A stretch of DNA of 64,000 nucleotides, taken from contig BQJJ01000014.1 in the NCBI GenBank assembly GCA_021604645.1, positions 1-64,000 on the forward strand. The letters run 5' to 3'. The translations under genes and the position numbers were made by a program. The DNA is from Methyloligella sp. GTDB taxonomy: Bacteria > Pseudomonadota > Alphaproteobacteria > Rhizobiales > HXMU1428-3. Of this stretch, positions 8,928 to 18,062 are shown in pieces (the first letter of the stretch is position 1; every line of letters begins with the position of its first letter). The notes beneath the pieces were generated by a model. The model had not been told where the DNA came from and did not search any database. It was given only the letters and a program-made list of their open reading frames with translations.

Positions 8928-9530
8928 ATGTTCAAAAAAACAATCCTTACCGGGATCATCGGCGCAGCGATGTTCGTCATGCTGTCTGCCGTTCCATCTG
9001 CAAACGTGTTTACAACTCAAGCCCAAGCTGCTGGCACTGGATGTCTACCAGCCAGCATCAAAAGCCGCTTACACCAAATTAGAAAAAAGTTTGGCAAAAT
9101 CCGTATCGTATCAGCACACCGCCCAGGCGCGCGCATTGCTGGTAGCGGCAAACGCAGCTATCACGCGTCATGTCGTGCTGTAGATTTCCACCCACCACGT
9201 GGTAAATATCGCGCTGTCGCAAACTGGCTCAAAAAAGTACACAAAGGCGGCGTTGGTACATATAGCTGCGGCATGCACCATATTCACATTGATAACGGAC
9301 CAAGAGTTCGCTTCCATCATTGTGTAAACAAGCATGGATCTCCCCTCAGAAAAGGACGTAAAAAACGTTACTATTCAAAAAAGAAATACAAAAATAAAAA
9401 ACATTACGCTAAGCGCAAAAGTCATCAAAAACATTATTCACTTGGTGCTAAACATAAGAGTGCTAAACATAAAACCTATTACCCAGCACCAAAAAGCGTT
9501 TATAAAAAAACATATGTTATTTATAACTAA
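8928..9530 (+). CDS. secreted peptidase M15-like protein with Lys/Tyr/His-rich tail
   Basis: A signal peptide (about 1-34, ending QAQAA) is followed by a compact domain with HASCRAVDFH and HHIHIDNG, matching the His/Asp/His zinc-ligand pattern of M15-type D-Ala-D-Ala peptidases and DUF882-like proteins. It probably acts on peptidoglycan in the periplasm. From about residue 140 the sequence is a basic, low-complexity tail rich in Lys, Tyr and His, which may bind cell wall polymers or metal. An intrinsic terminator follows directly. Confidence 0.75.
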   Translation: MFKKTILTGIIGAAMFVMLSAVPSANVFTTQAQAAGTGCLPASIKSRLHQIRKKFGKIRIVSAHRPGARIAGSGKRSYHASCRAVDFHPPRGKYRAVANWLKKVHKGGVGTYSCGMHHIHIDNGPRVRFHHCVNKHGSPLRKGRKKRYYSKKKYKNKKHYAKRKSHQKHYSLGAKHKSAKHKTYYPAPKSVYKKTYVIYN

Positions 9531-9543
9531 AAGATTAAATACA

Positions 9544-9579
9544 TTAGGTCACATTCGAAAAAATGTGGCCTAATTTTTT
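9544..9579 (+). terminator. intrinsic terminator after M15-like gene
   Basis: A 12-bp stem (TTAGGTCACATT with AATGTGGCCTAA, one G-T wobble), a six-base loop and six T residues form a classical intrinsic terminator, 14 bp after the stop codon. Confidence 0.88.
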
Positions 9580-9703
9580 ATACATATTATCTGACAGCTT
9601 CTTACAAGTTCTTTTAATCTTTACTCAGATCTAGCACTTTCTGACACCCGCCAATTTTCAATTCACCTATGATTTATGAAACAACATTCATAGGAGAACA
9701 ATC

Positions 9704-10282
9704 ATGAAACTACTCATCACTTTGGTATTAGGAAGTTTAAGTCTCTCACTTATTTCCAGCTGTTTTGCCGCAGAATATAAAGACCAATATGGAACGACAA
9801 ATCCAATAGAGGAAAGCATCGAGTTTCAATTAGAAAATTTAAAAACATCCCCTCACAATGGAACACTCACAGTCCTATGCTGGAAAGCTCACGAATTGAG
9901 AAAAGCCAGTATGAATAAAAGAGCTCTTCCAGTTCTTTTAGAATGCGCAAAAAGAGGACACGACATATCAATGCTAGATTTAGCAAGTATGTATGAAACA
10001 GGCGCTGGTGTTAAAAGAAGTAATCAACAAGCTGCTAAATGGCTCAAAAAATCAAGCGATCGTGGTTTCAGCACAGCTCAGCTATATTATGGAATTGCTC
10101 TGTTAACCGGAAAAGGTGTTAAACAAAACATAGCTGAAGGCAAAGCACTCATTCATAGGGCAGCTGCACAAGCAGATCACCTGGCCATCAATCTCATCAA
10201 TTCAAATTATGATATTGAAAGCATCATTCCAGATGGTGATGTAAAATCAAACCAAACAGCTAAAACACACAATATAAATTAA
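9704..10282 (+). CDS. secreted Sel1-repeat protein
   Basis: The N-terminus is a signal peptide (LLITLVLGSLSLSLISSC) that might also be read as a lipobox (ISSC). The mature part has at least two Sel1-like repeats: AKRGHDISMLDLASMYETG and SDRGFSTAQLYYGIALLTG, each with the helix-turn-helix spacing and the G-x-G-V ending. Such proteins are periplasmic or membrane-anchored scaffolds for protein-protein contacts. Length is 192 residues; a terminator follows. Confidence 0.82.
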   Translation: MKLLITLVLGSLSLSLISSCFAAEYKDQYGTTNPIEESIEFQLENLKTSPHNGTLTVLCWKAHELRKASMNKRALPVLLECAKRGHDISMLDLASMYETGAGVKRSNQQAAKWLKKSSDRGFSTAQLYYGIALLTGKGVKQNIAEGKALIHRAAAQADHLAINLINSNYDIESIIPDGDVKSNQTAKTHNIN

Positions 10283-10300
10283 GAAAAAAAGCCCTCACTT

Positions 10301-10340
10301 GAAAAAGAGTTTGTAAAATTATTGTTCAAACTCTTTTTTC
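10301..10340 (+). terminator. intrinsic terminator after Sel1 gene
   Basis: GAAAAAGAGTTTG and CAAACTCTTTTTTC form a long stem around an AT-rich loop, ending in a T-run. It lies 18 bp after the Sel1 stop codon. Confidence 0.78.
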
Positions 10341-10441
10341 AAAATCAAACTCCATTACAAGCCCACCTATAGAATATTTTACAAGTTCCAAAAAAGGAGT
10401 AAGGTCTCCACCAATAATAATTAATCTTTAAAAGGTGAAAC

Positions 10442-10831
10442 TTGCTCAACTCACTAACCCTCATATTATGCTGTCAACTGGCTGGTGAACTCACCGTAAA
10501 AGCCACAGGCATAACCGCACCAGGCCCCGTCATCGGCATGCTCTTTTTACTGGTCATCTTATTATTAAAAGGGTCCGTTCAAAACGAACTAGAAACAACA
10601 GCAAATAGCCTATTAAACAATCTCTCTCTTTTGTTCGTCCCTGCCGGTGTTGGTTTAATGCTGCACTTTCAACTCATCGGAAAAGAATGGCTTCCAATCA
10701 CAATTTCACTAATCATCAGCACCATCCTAACCATCGCAATAACCGGACTAATGATGGTTTGGCTAAGCAATGACAACAGCGATGAAACTTTAAGTAAGCA
10801 AAACAATAAAAATAAAGGCTTAAACGAATGA
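10442..10831 (+). CDS. CidA/LrgA family membrane protein
   Basis: A 129-residue protein with four hydrophobic segments and the family motif GITAPGPVIGMLFLL. LrgA/CidA proteins are holin-like membrane proteins that work with LrgB/CidB in autolysis control or in small-molecule (e.g. pyruvate) transport; which role applies here is unknown. The start is TTG at 10442, preceded by AAAAGGTG about five bases upstream; no ATG gives a comparable N-terminus. It overlaps the LrgB-like gene by 4 bp (ATGA), so translation is probably coupled. Confidence 0.85.
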   Translation: MLNSLTLILCCQLAGELTVKATGITAPGPVIGMLFLLVILLLKGSVQNELETTANSLLNNLSLLFVPAGVGLMLHFQLIGKEWLPITISLIISTILTIAITGLMMVWLSNDNSDETLSKQNNKNKGLNE

Positions 10832-11544
10832 ATGAGTTCGGTGAAATTTGGGTCTACTTGAGAACCAACCCTCTCATGCACCTCACCCTCACATTGGTAG
10901 CCTATCAAATAGGAAACTGGATTTATAAAAAAACAAATCTAAACCCGCTTTTCAATCCAGTGCTAATCGCAATGATCATCATAGTGCCCGTATTGCTAAT
11001 TTCAAAAACAAGTTACGCAGACTATTTTCAAGGTGCTCAGTTTGTACATTTTCTATTAGGCCCAGCTACAGTGGCTCTAGCCATCCCTCTCTACCAGCAA
11101 TTCGAAAAAGTGAAACAATCAGCCTTTGCGATTACAGTTAGTATTTTATCCGGCTCCATAACAGCCATGCTGTCAGCCATTTTTATAGGAAAATTGCTAA
11201 ACAGCTCAACCACAGCCCTCATATCATTAGCCCCAAAATCAACCACCACACCTGTTGCTATGGGCATCACCGAACAATTGGGTGGCCTGCCATCACTAAC
11301 AGCCATCTTAGTAATTTTGACGGGGATACTTGGCGCTATGATTGGGCCGCTTATTTTAAATTTTCTAGGAATAAAAAACAAAAAAGCAAGAGGTCTTGCA
11401 ATTGGAACTGCCAGTCATGGCATAGGAACAGCCAGAGCTTACCAAATCAATAAAACAGCCGGAACATTCGCAGGTCTGGCTATGGGCCTTAACGCCCTTG
11501 CCACAGCACTACTATTGCCACTTTTATGGCATTGGCTATTTTAA
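10828..11544 (+). CDS. LrgB/CidB family membrane protein
   Basis: The 238-residue protein has about six to seven hydrophobic segments and the LrgB family signatures SLAPKSTTTPVAMGI and ASHGIGTARA. It is the partner of the LrgA-like protein encoded just upstream with a 4-bp overlap. It ends convergently with the GGDEF gene, overlapping its stop region by 4 bp. Confidence 0.92.
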   Translation: MNEFGEIWVYLRTNPLMHLTLTLVAYQIGNWIYKKTNLNPLFNPVLIAMIIIVPVLLISKTSYADYFQGAQFVHFLLGPATVALAIPLYQQFEKVKQSAFAITVSILSGSITAMLSAIFIGKLLNSSTTALISLAPKSTTTPVAMGITEQLGGLPSLTAILVILTGILGAMIGPLILNFLGIKNKKARGLAIGTASHGIGTARAYQINKTAGTFAGLAMGLNALATALLLPLLWHWLF

Positions 11545-12602
11545 ATCGCCAATTCATAGTAATCAGGTTTAGATGCCACCTTAAATTGGTTTCGTCCCTG
11601 CTCCTTGGCTTCATACATCGTCATATCAACAAGCTTAATAAAAGCAGCAACATCTGTATTAGATTTAGGAAAAATAGTAGCAGCTCCAATGCTAACGGTC
11701 GTATCCAAAGCACCAATATCAGTTTTCATCTTTAAATTTTGAACAGCTGACATCAATCGTTCTAAAGCTAAGTATAAATCCCGTTTTTCACATCCAGGCA
11801 AAATGATCAAAAATTCTTCACCACCCCAGCGACTAACAACATCAAAAGTTCTCAGCGAACCAAGCAAAGTCTCAGAAACTTTTTGCAAAACCTGATCACC
11901 AATACAATGACCAAAACTATCATTAATCTGCTTAAAGTGATCAATATCAACCATAGCAACAGAAAGAGGTGTTCCGCGTCTAACGGCATAATCCCATTCA
12001 CGGTCTAGTAAATTTTGACCACCCGCTCTATTCCATAGACGAGTTAATGGATCAATCAAAGCTGCCCGTTCAGCTTCCTTTAAATCGTGAATGAGAGAAG
12101 AGTGTGCCTCGGTTAAAGCAATATTATTTAACTCAGATTGAACCATGGCAGCCAAATCGCTTAGTAACAAAATTTGATCATCAGTCATCTCTCTTGGCGC
12201 TTGGTCAATGGCACACAAACTACCAATACGAAAATTATCACCTAACGTTAAAGGACAGCCCGCATAAAACCGAATTTTAGGATCACTAGTCACCAATGGA
12301 TTATCAAAAAATCTCTCATCTTTTAGGGCATCTGGAACAATCAATACCTCTTCTTGAAGAATAGTATGTCCACAAAAAGATACTTTTCTTGATGTCTCAG
12401 AAACATCTAAACCTTGAATAGATTTGAACCACTGCCGCTCACTATCAATCAATGAAATTGCAGCAATAGGAACATCAAGTGCCTGACAAACAATCCGTGT
12501 TATTCTCTCAAAACGTTCCTCAATCGGCGTATCTAACAGATGTAATTTTTTTAAAAACTTGAGACGCTTTTCTTCATCAATCGTATTATCTGGCTCAATC
12601 AT
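11541..12602 (-). CDS. GAF-GGDEF diguanylate cyclase
   Basis: Residues of about 20-160 form a GAF sensor domain (ITRIVCQALDVPIAAISLID, FCGHTIL, FYAGCPL), and the C-terminal half is a GGDEF domain with active-site WGGEEFLIILPG. An RxxD inhibitory site (RTFD) lies five residues before GGEEF, so product feedback by c-di-GMP is likely. The enzyme would make c-di-GMP from two GTP. The ORF begins at TTG 12614; ATG 12602 is preferred (353 residues). No signal peptide or membrane helix is seen, so it is cytoplasmic. Confidence 0.92.
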   Translation of the reverse strand: MIEPDNTIDEEKRLKFLKKLHLLDTPIEERFERITRIVCQALDVPIAAISLIDSERQWFKSIQGLDVSETSRKVSFCGHTILQEEVLIVPDALKDERFFDNPLVTSDPKIRFYAGCPLTLGDNFRIGSLCAIDQAPREMTDDQILLLSDLAAMVQSELNNIALTEAHSSLIHDLKEAERAALIDPLTRLWNRAGGQNLLDREWDYAVRRGTPLSVAMVDIDHFKQINDSFGHCIGDQVLQKVSETLLGSLRTFDVVSRWGGEEFLIILPGCEKRDLYLALERLMSAVQNLKMKTDIGALDTTVSIGAATIFPKSNTDVAAFIKLVDMTMYEAKEQGRNQFKVASKPDYYELAI

Positions 12603-12694
12603 TAAATATCCCAAAATTCACTTAGAGCAATAAAATAACTTGCTAAATCAGTTAGATATAAAATTAAAATTCTTAAATATAGTCAATCCTCAGT

Positions 12695-13144
12695 CTACGC
12701 ATTTTTTCTGAAAATATCAAAATTAAGAAAAGCAGCTACACTAACCCAAAGCAAATAAGGAATAAAAAGATAAGAAGCGACAGGAACGAGTTGGTAGGAG
12801 AAAATAATAAATAACAAAATAACGAGCCATAAAATTAAAATATCAATCAACCCAAGAAACATTTTCTTTCGGCCAAAAAATATAAAAGACCAAGCCATGT
12901 TTAAAATCAGCTGTAGTACCCAGAGAAAAAGAAGAAATCCAGCGTCGTGTTCTTCCCAAACAAACCAGCCGGCAAAAGCAATAAAAATATAAAGAACACT
13001 CCAAACCACGGGAAACATCCAGTTAGGTGGTGTCCAACTTGACTTATTTAAAGAGGCATACCACTCACCAGGTTTAAATAAACTACCGGTTGATGCAGCA
13101 GCCAAGACAAGCAACACAAAAATGAAAAGAGAAAGATAAGCCAT
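12695..13144 (-). CDS. TspO/MBR family tryptophan-rich sensory protein
   Basis: A 149-residue protein with five hydrophobic helices and the family's Trp-rich segments (KSSWTPPNWMFPVVWSVLY, AGWFVWEE, LNMAWSFIFF). TspO proteins bind porphyrins and related ligands in membranes and affect tetrapyrrole and stress responses; the hemJ-hemE genes 3 kb away may or may not be related. ATG 13144 is chosen over the upstream TTG because the N-terminus then starts at the first helix. Confidence 0.93.
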   Translation of the reverse strand: MAYLSLFIFVLLVLAAASTGSLFKPGEWYASLNKSSWTPPNWMFPVVWSVLYIFIAFAGWFVWEEHDAGFLLFLWVLQLILNMAWSFIFFGRKKMFLGLIDILILWLVILLFIIFSYQLVPVASYLFIPYLLWVSVAAFLNFDIFRKNA

Positions 13145-13240
13145 AATCAAATTTCCCGCCCAAAAAAATCACTAAACACGGGCATTCCACCTTAAAGTGA
13201 GCACCGGTTTTAGGATAAAAGGAATGGTTCAACAAAAAAT

Positions 13241-13281
13241 TAGAGCATTTCTTTGAATTCATCAAAAAGAGGAATGCTCTA
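13241..13281. repeat. TAGAGCAT-type dyad element
   Basis: TAGAGCATT and AATGCTCTA form perfect 9-bp outer arms around an imperfect inner stem (TTTGA/TCAAA-like). A second element with the same outer arms lies at 33162-33204. TAGAGCAT-type intergenic palindromes are frequent in Rhizobiales genomes. Confidence 0.7.
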
Positions 13282-13322
13282 GAAAATATAGCTTACAGGA
13301 TTTTTTAAAGATGTCGAAATCA

Positions 13323-14363
13323 TCATCCATTTAAAAATTTATCTGTGAGGCCAGCAAAAATAAACATGGTAACAAGCGAGACCAACGCTGTGAGAGATAA
13401 AACCGAAACACCCGAGAGCCCAGCCCCGACACTACAACCAACGGCCAGCACCCCACCAAATCCCATTAAAGTCGCCCCAATTAAATAACGCACAAATCCG
13501 CTTTCTTTCGTAAAGAAAGCAAACTTAAACTCTTGAGCAATCAATGAAGCCAATAATGATCCGATAAAAACGCCACCTATCATTCCAATTTCAAAACCAG
13601 GCTTAAAAGGAATGAAAGCAAATAAGCTATTTAAAGCTTCAACCGATGGACCAATAAAACTAACAGATTCAATACGAACAATATCAAAAGAAACAGACGC
13701 ATGTAGTCCGGTTAAAACCCAACCTAAAATAACAGCCAATCCAACACCAAAAGCTGTCACAAATTGCCATATGCTAAGGCGAGCTTTCACTCCAAGATAA
13801 AACGCAAAGCAAAGCAAAATCAGCCCAAAAGCTAGACCAGACCCCTCAGGCAAATAAAGAGACATATCTCGAACTGAAGGTGAGATGGAAAACAATCCTA
13901 CAATAAATGAACGAGAAGGTGCCAAAAACCCACGAATGGTTTGCTCAGCCGCAATCGCGATGAGAAACCAACTTAGCAAAGCACGAAAGTTACCTGTTGC
14001 TGATAAAATCAACAATCGGCTCGCACAACCACGGGCCAAAATCATTCCAATACCAAAAATCGCTCCCCCAATAAGAGCACCAGATAAAGAACCAGAAGCA
14101 TTCAAATACCCAATTTTTGAAATATCTATTGATTGATTAAAAAGCTGAAGTTGAGTGAGAAAAAATGCAAATGAAAAAGCTAAAAGCCAGATAGGGACCA
14201 TACGTCCCTTTTGATTGCGCCAAAATTCAACGACCGCAGATCGCAAACAAAAACGACTTTGTTGAGCAAAAACACCAAACAAAGATCCAACAAATAAACC
14301 AATATAAAAAGAAGAATAATCAGCCCCTAAAAATTCTGTCAAAGCTTCAAATTCACTAATCAT
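13323..14363 (-). CDS. YeeE/YedE family transporter (thiosulfate uptake-like)
   Basis: The 346-residue protein has nine or more hydrophobic segments and the family's conserved cysteines in QSRFCLRSA, ARGCASRLL and VGCSVGAGLSG. Members such as TsuA import thiosulfate through a chain of cysteines, so sulfur-compound uptake is the likely role. It carries both halves of the fold in one chain. No rhodanese or TusA gene is seen beside it. A 217-bp gap with an intrinsic terminator separates it from rho upstream. Confidence 0.88.
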   Translation of the reverse strand: MISEFEALTEFLGADYSSFYIGLFVGSLFGVFAQQSRFCLRSAVVEFWRNQKGRMVPIWLLAFSFAFFLTQLQLFNQSIDISKIGYLNASGSLSGALIGGAIFGIGMILARGCASRLLILSATGNFRALLSWFLIAIAAEQTIRGFLAPSRSFIVGLFSISPSVRDMSLYLPEGSGLAFGLILLCFAFYLGVKARLSIWQFVTAFGVGLAVILGWVLTGLHASVSFDIVRIESVSFIGPSVEALNSLFAFIPFKPGFEIGMIGGVFIGSLLASLIAQEFKFAFFTKESGFVRYLIGATLMGFGGVLAVGCSVGAGLSGVSVLSLTALVSLVTMFIFAGLTDKFLNG

Positions 14364-14518
14364 CTAACGATCCAAACTCACAAATAAAATTATAAACTTA
14401 ACCAGTACGAAACCAGATAGCTCTTTAGTTAAGAAAAAAGGGAAACTAAATAGTTATGAGAGATTAGTCAAATATTCAATATTCTCTAAGTAAAATAGAT
14501 GGTAGAGTAAAAAAAGAT

Positions 14519-14550
14519 AAAAAAACGCCCGGAAGATTATTCCAGGCGTT
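14519..14550 (-). terminator. intrinsic terminator of rho
   Basis: On the minus strand AACGCCTGGAA and TTCCGGGCGTT form an 11-bp stem (one wobble) with a five-base loop, followed by seven T. It lies 30 bp after the rho stop codon. Confidence 0.88.
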
Positions 14551-14580
14551 ATTCATTTAAAAAGAAAAAATAATAATGCT

Positions 14581-15843
14581 CTAAGCATTCATACTATCAA
14601 AGAAATCATTATTGCCTTTCGTTCCCTTTAACTTATCAATCAGGAACTCAATACCATCCATTGGCCCCATAGGGTTCAGGATCCGGCGTAAGACATACAT
14701 CTTCTTCAATTGCTCATCAGGTACTAGCAATTCTTCTTTCCGTGTACCAGACTTAGCAATATCAATCGCAGGGAACACCCTCTTATCAGCAACCTTACGA
14801 TCAAGAATAACCTCAGAGTTACCAGTACCCTTAAATTCTTCAAAGATAACCTCATCCATACGGCTACCCGTATCAATAAGAGCTGTTGCAATAATAGTAA
14901 GAGATCCACCCTCTTCAATATTACGAGCAGCACCAAAGAAGCGTTTCGGTCGTTGCAAAGCATTTGAATCAACACCGCCTGTTAGAACCTTGCCAGAAGA
15001 TGGAACAACAGTGTTATAAGCTCGGCCAAGCCGCGTAATCGAATCAAGCAAAATCACAACATCCCGCTTGTGCTCAACAAGACGTTTAGCTTTTTCAATC
15101 ACCATCTCAGAAACCTGAACGTGACGCGATGGCGGCTCATCAAAGGTGGAAGAAACAACTTCACCTTGCACAGAGCGCTGCATATCCGTCACTTCCTCAG
15201 GACGTTCATCAATAAGAAGCACAATCACATAACATTCAGGATGGTTCGTTGTAATTGAATGAGCAATATTTTGTAGAAGAACTGTTTTACCAGTACGAGG
15301 CGGCGCTACAATCAAAGCCCGTTGGCCTTTACCCATTGGTGAGACAATGTCGATCACGCGAGCAGACATATCTTCTGTTGGTTCTTCAATTTCCATCTTA
15401 AGCCACTCATCAGGATAGAGAGGTGTTAAATTATCAAAATGGATTTTATGTTTACCTTTATCCGGCTCTTCAAAATTAATGAGGTTAACTTTTAAAAGAG
15501 CGAAATAACGCTCACCTTCTTTAGGACTACGAATTTGTCCTTCAATCGTATCACCTGTTCGCAAACCAAAGCGACGTATTTGACTAGGGCTGACATAAAT
15601 ATCATCTGGCCCAGGTAAATAATTAGCATCAGGCGATCTTAAAAAACCAAAACCATCTTGCAAAATCTCAACAACACCAGTGCCAATAATTTCAATATTA
15701 TTGGAAGCAAGTTGTTTTAAAATAGCAAACATCAATTCCTGTTTGCGCATAGAACTGGCATTCTCAACTTCAACTTCTTCAGCGAAGGTTAAAAGTTCAG
15801 TAGGTGTTTTGACTTTAAGGTCCTGGAGTTTCATTTGATCCAT
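14581..15843 (-). CDS. rho: transcription termination factor Rho
   Basis: Rho is a hexameric RNA-dependent ATPase that ends transcription. The protein has the N-terminal [14 protein letters not shown] helical domain, the cold-shock-like RNA-binding domain ([36 protein letters not shown]), the Walker A PPRTGKT and the Q-loop/R-loop segment near [25 protein letters not shown]. The ORF track begins 96 bp upstream; ATG 15843 is chosen because it gives [10 protein letters not shown], the usual start, with GGAG upstream (420 residues, standard size). A 241-bp leader precedes it, room for autoregulatory termination. Confidence 0.97.
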   Translation of the reverse strand: MDQMKLQDLKVKTPTELLTFAEEVEVENASSMRKQELMFAILKQLASNNIEIIGTGVVEILQDGFGFLRSPDANYLPGPDDIYVSPSQIRRFGLRTGDTIEGQIRSPKEGERYFALLKVNLINFEEPDKGKHKIHFDNLTPLYPDEWLKMEIEEPTEDMSARVIDIVSPMGKGQRALIVAPPRTGKTVLLQNIAHSITTNHPECYVIVLLIDERPEEVTDMQRSVQGEVVSSTFDEPPSRHVQVSEMVIEKAKRLVEHKRDVVILLDSITRLGRAYNTVVPSSGKVLTGGVDSNALQRPKRFFGAARNIEEGGSLTIIATALIDTGSRMDEVIFEEFKGTGNSEVILDRKVADKRVFPAIDIAKSGTRKEELLVPDEQLKKMYVLRRILNPMGPMDGIEFLIDKLKGTKGNNDFFDSMNA

Positions 15844-16084
15844 GGAAAGGACTCCAAAAAGGATGAGAGTGATTAAGGTGAGGATGCTTAAGTAGTGGTA
15901 AAGCGCTAAATCTGAATATAAAACCAGATAAAAGCACAACGCCGATAATAGGTCTACTTACACATATTTAATGAGAATTACGATAAGATCATTAATTTTT
16001 AGTTGACAAGACCTTACCAAAATATGTGCTCCTAGAAAAGGGGCCATTCGAGGTAAAAATCAATAATTCGATGCTAATTAACCA

Positions 16085-16522
16085 TTAAAACGGTTTAAAT
16101 ATCACCAAAACCACAATAATGATCATCAAAACCGTGGGCACTTCATTAATGATTCGAAAAAATTTATCTGTCCGTTCGGATCGATCTTCAGCAAACTCTC
16201 GGCGATATTTTGCAAGCATCATATGAGCGACGGTAAGAAACACAACGAGAAGCAATTTTGCGTGAAACCAAGGCTCACTTAGAAAGCCTTGCAAATATCC
16301 AGTGAGTAATCCCGCCACCCAACTAACAATCATAGCCGGGTTCATAATATATCGAAGCAAGCGATATTCCATCACTTTAAGAGTTTCAGAAAGCTCTGAA
16401 CTTCTCTTCGTCCCAGCATGATAAACATAAAGACGGGGAAGATATAAAAGCCCGGCCATCCAAGAAATCACAGCCACAATATGAAAGACTTTAGTAAAAT
16501 CAGCCCAAAAAGAAAGATCCAT
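16085..16522 (-). CDS. hemJ: protoporphyrinogen IX oxidase HemJ
   Basis: HemJ is an inner-membrane haem protein that oxidises protoporphyrinogen IX to protoporphyrin IX. The 145-residue sequence has four hydrophobic helices and the conserved FHIVAVISWMAGLLYLPRLYVYH block with its histidine, and NEVPTVLMIIIVVLVIFKPF at the C-terminus. The ATG at 16522 follows a GAGAG sequence. It lies 39 bp downstream of hemE in the same direction, forming a haem-synthesis pair next to the origin. Confidence 0.93.
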   Translation of the reverse strand: MDLSFWADFTKVFHIVAVISWMAGLLYLPRLYVYHAGTKRSSELSETLKVMEYRLLRYIMNPAMIVSWVAGLLTGYLQGFLSEPWFHAKLLLVVFLTVAHMMLAKYRREFAEDRSERTDKFFRIINEVPTVLMIIIVVLVIFKPF

Positions 16523-16561
16523 AATCAACTCTCAAAATGATAATCAAAATCTTCGCTTAAA

Positions 16562-17599
16562 CTATCTTCGAACCAGTTTAATAAACTGCTCAACATGTTC
16601 AAGCGGTGTAAATTGCTGAATACCATGTCCTAAATTAACAATAAATGGTCCACCAGTCCAAGCTTCAAAAACCATATCAACCTGTCGTTTCAAAGCATCT
16701 CCCCCAGCCATCAAAGCCAAACTATCAACATTTCCTTGAACAGTTACCTTAGATTGCAAATGATCCCGTGCCCATTTTGGATCAATGGTTTCATCAATGC
16801 TCACACCTTGAACATCAATGGCTTCAATATAACGAGCATAAAGAGGCCCTGCACCACGAGGAAACCCGATAATTGGTATATGCGGATATTTAGAACGAAG
16901 AGCATCAACAATCCGAACAGTTGGCGCAATTACCCAGCGCTCAAATTGATCAACAGGTAAACTTCCAGCCCAACTATCAAACAATTGCAAAGCTTCAGCC
17001 CCAGCTTCAACCTGACGAGATAAATAATCAATCGACGCTTCAACCAATATATCCATTAAAGCTTGAAAAAATTCAGGATCCGAATAAGCAACCGACCTAG
17101 CCGGTGCTTGATTAACTGTTCCCTGCCCAGCAACGATATAAGTTGCCACAGTCCAGGGAGAACCGCAAAATCCAATTAATGCTGTCTCATTTGGTAAGCC
17201 TGCTCTTATCAATTTAACAGTTTCAGCAATTGAATTAAATTTCTCATCAACTTTGGAAAGATCTAACTGTTTTAATTCTTCCAAATTTGTAATCGGATTT
17301 AATCTAGGACCTTCCCCCGTTTCAAATCTAACTTCTTGTCCAAGAGCGTCAGGAACAACTAGAATATCTGCAAACAAAATAGATGCATCAAACCCGAACC
17401 GTCTTATCGGTTGTAATGTGACCTCACAAGCTAGCTCTGGATTGTAGCAAAGCTTTAAAAAACTACCTGCTTGCTCTCTTACCTTGCGATATTCATCCAA
17501 ATATCGTCCAGCTTGTCTCATCATCCAAAGAGGTGGCTTATTTAAAACTTCACCTTGGAGAGCTTTTAGAAAAATTTTATCTTCGATTTTTGTCATCAT
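16562..17599 (-). CDS. hemE: uroporphyrinogen decarboxylase
   Basis: HemE converts uroporphyrinogen III to coproporphyrinogen III in the cytoplasm. Both family signatures are present: PPLWMMRQAGRYLDEYRK near the N-terminus and GFCGSPWTVATYIVAGQG in the middle, and the length (345) is standard. Two adjacent ATG codons (17599 and 17596) could start it. hemE flanks the chromosomal origin in many alphaproteobacteria, with the AT-rich origin upstream of the gene, as here. Confidence 0.97.
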   Translation of the reverse strand: MMTKIEDKIFLKALQGEVLNKPPLWMMRQAGRYLDEYRKVREQAGSFLKLCYNPELACEVTLQPIRRFGFDASILFADILVVPDALGQEVRFETGEGPRLNPITNLEELKQLDLSKVDEKFNSIAETVKLIRAGLPNETALIGFCGSPWTVATYIVAGQGTVNQAPARSVAYSDPEFFQALMDILVEASIDYLSRQVEAGAEALQLFDSWAGSLPVDQFERWVIAPTVRIVDALRSKYPHIPIIGFPRGAGPLYARYIEAIDVQGVSIDETIDPKWARDHLQSKVTVQGNVDSLALMAGGDALKRQVDMVFEAWTGGPFIVNLGHGIQQFTPLEHVEQFIKLVRR

Positions 17600-18062
17600 T
17601 ACAATTCTTTTGGTTTCGATAACCTTCTTATCCGATGAGCTGAGCGACTTTTCAATATAAAAATAAAAGAATTTTTTTTAAAAATTGTAGTAGTTTTTAT
17701 TATGCCGTGGATTGTGAATATTAAAAATAATTGAAACCTTCTTAACAATTTTTCCAATTCATTAAATTTTAAAATTCAAATTTCTAATAAATTTATTAAA
17801 ACAAAAATCAAAAAACAAATTAGCTGAATGGATTCAATATAATTAGATCACAAAATAAAAGTGAATGATATGTGGCAAAGAATGTGTAAAACTGATTGGA
17901 TAAATTCTTTACAAAAAGAACAAATCACAGGAAGTGTAAAACCCATTAAAATTTAATTCACAAGTGATACTTTGTGGGTAACTTTTTGGACAAGTGTGAA
18001 CTTCGTGGGAATAAAATAAACACCCCCAATCAGTGTGGGGATAACATAAGACTTATCAACAT
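17600..18062. other. oriC: putative chromosomal replication origin oriC
   Basis: This 463-bp gap lies between hemE (minus) and ppsR (plus), the known origin position in Caulobacter and Rhizobiales. It has an extremely AT-rich left part (about 17650-17860), suitable for unwinding, and a right part with DnaA boxes one mismatch from TTATCCACA: TTATCAACA at 18053-18061 (plus), TTATCCCCA at 18036-18044 (minus) and TTACCCACA at 17973-17981 (minus). Weaker two-mismatch sites lie near 17871 and 17895. The flanking genes diverge from it, as expected for leading-strand coding. Confidence 0.85.

Noticed and set aside
8828-9082. 84-residue ORF upstream of and overlapping the M15-like gene
   Set aside because: It overlaps the signal-peptide region of a much better gene in another frame and has no family features.
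16003-16030. TTGACA promoter in the rho-hemJ gap on the plus strand
   Set aside because: No acceptable -10 box at the right distance and no plus-strand gene follows.
17871-17903. Additional DnaA boxes at 17871 and 17895
   Set aside because: Two mismatches each in AT-rich DNA; mentioned in the oriC entry but not claimed as separate sites.
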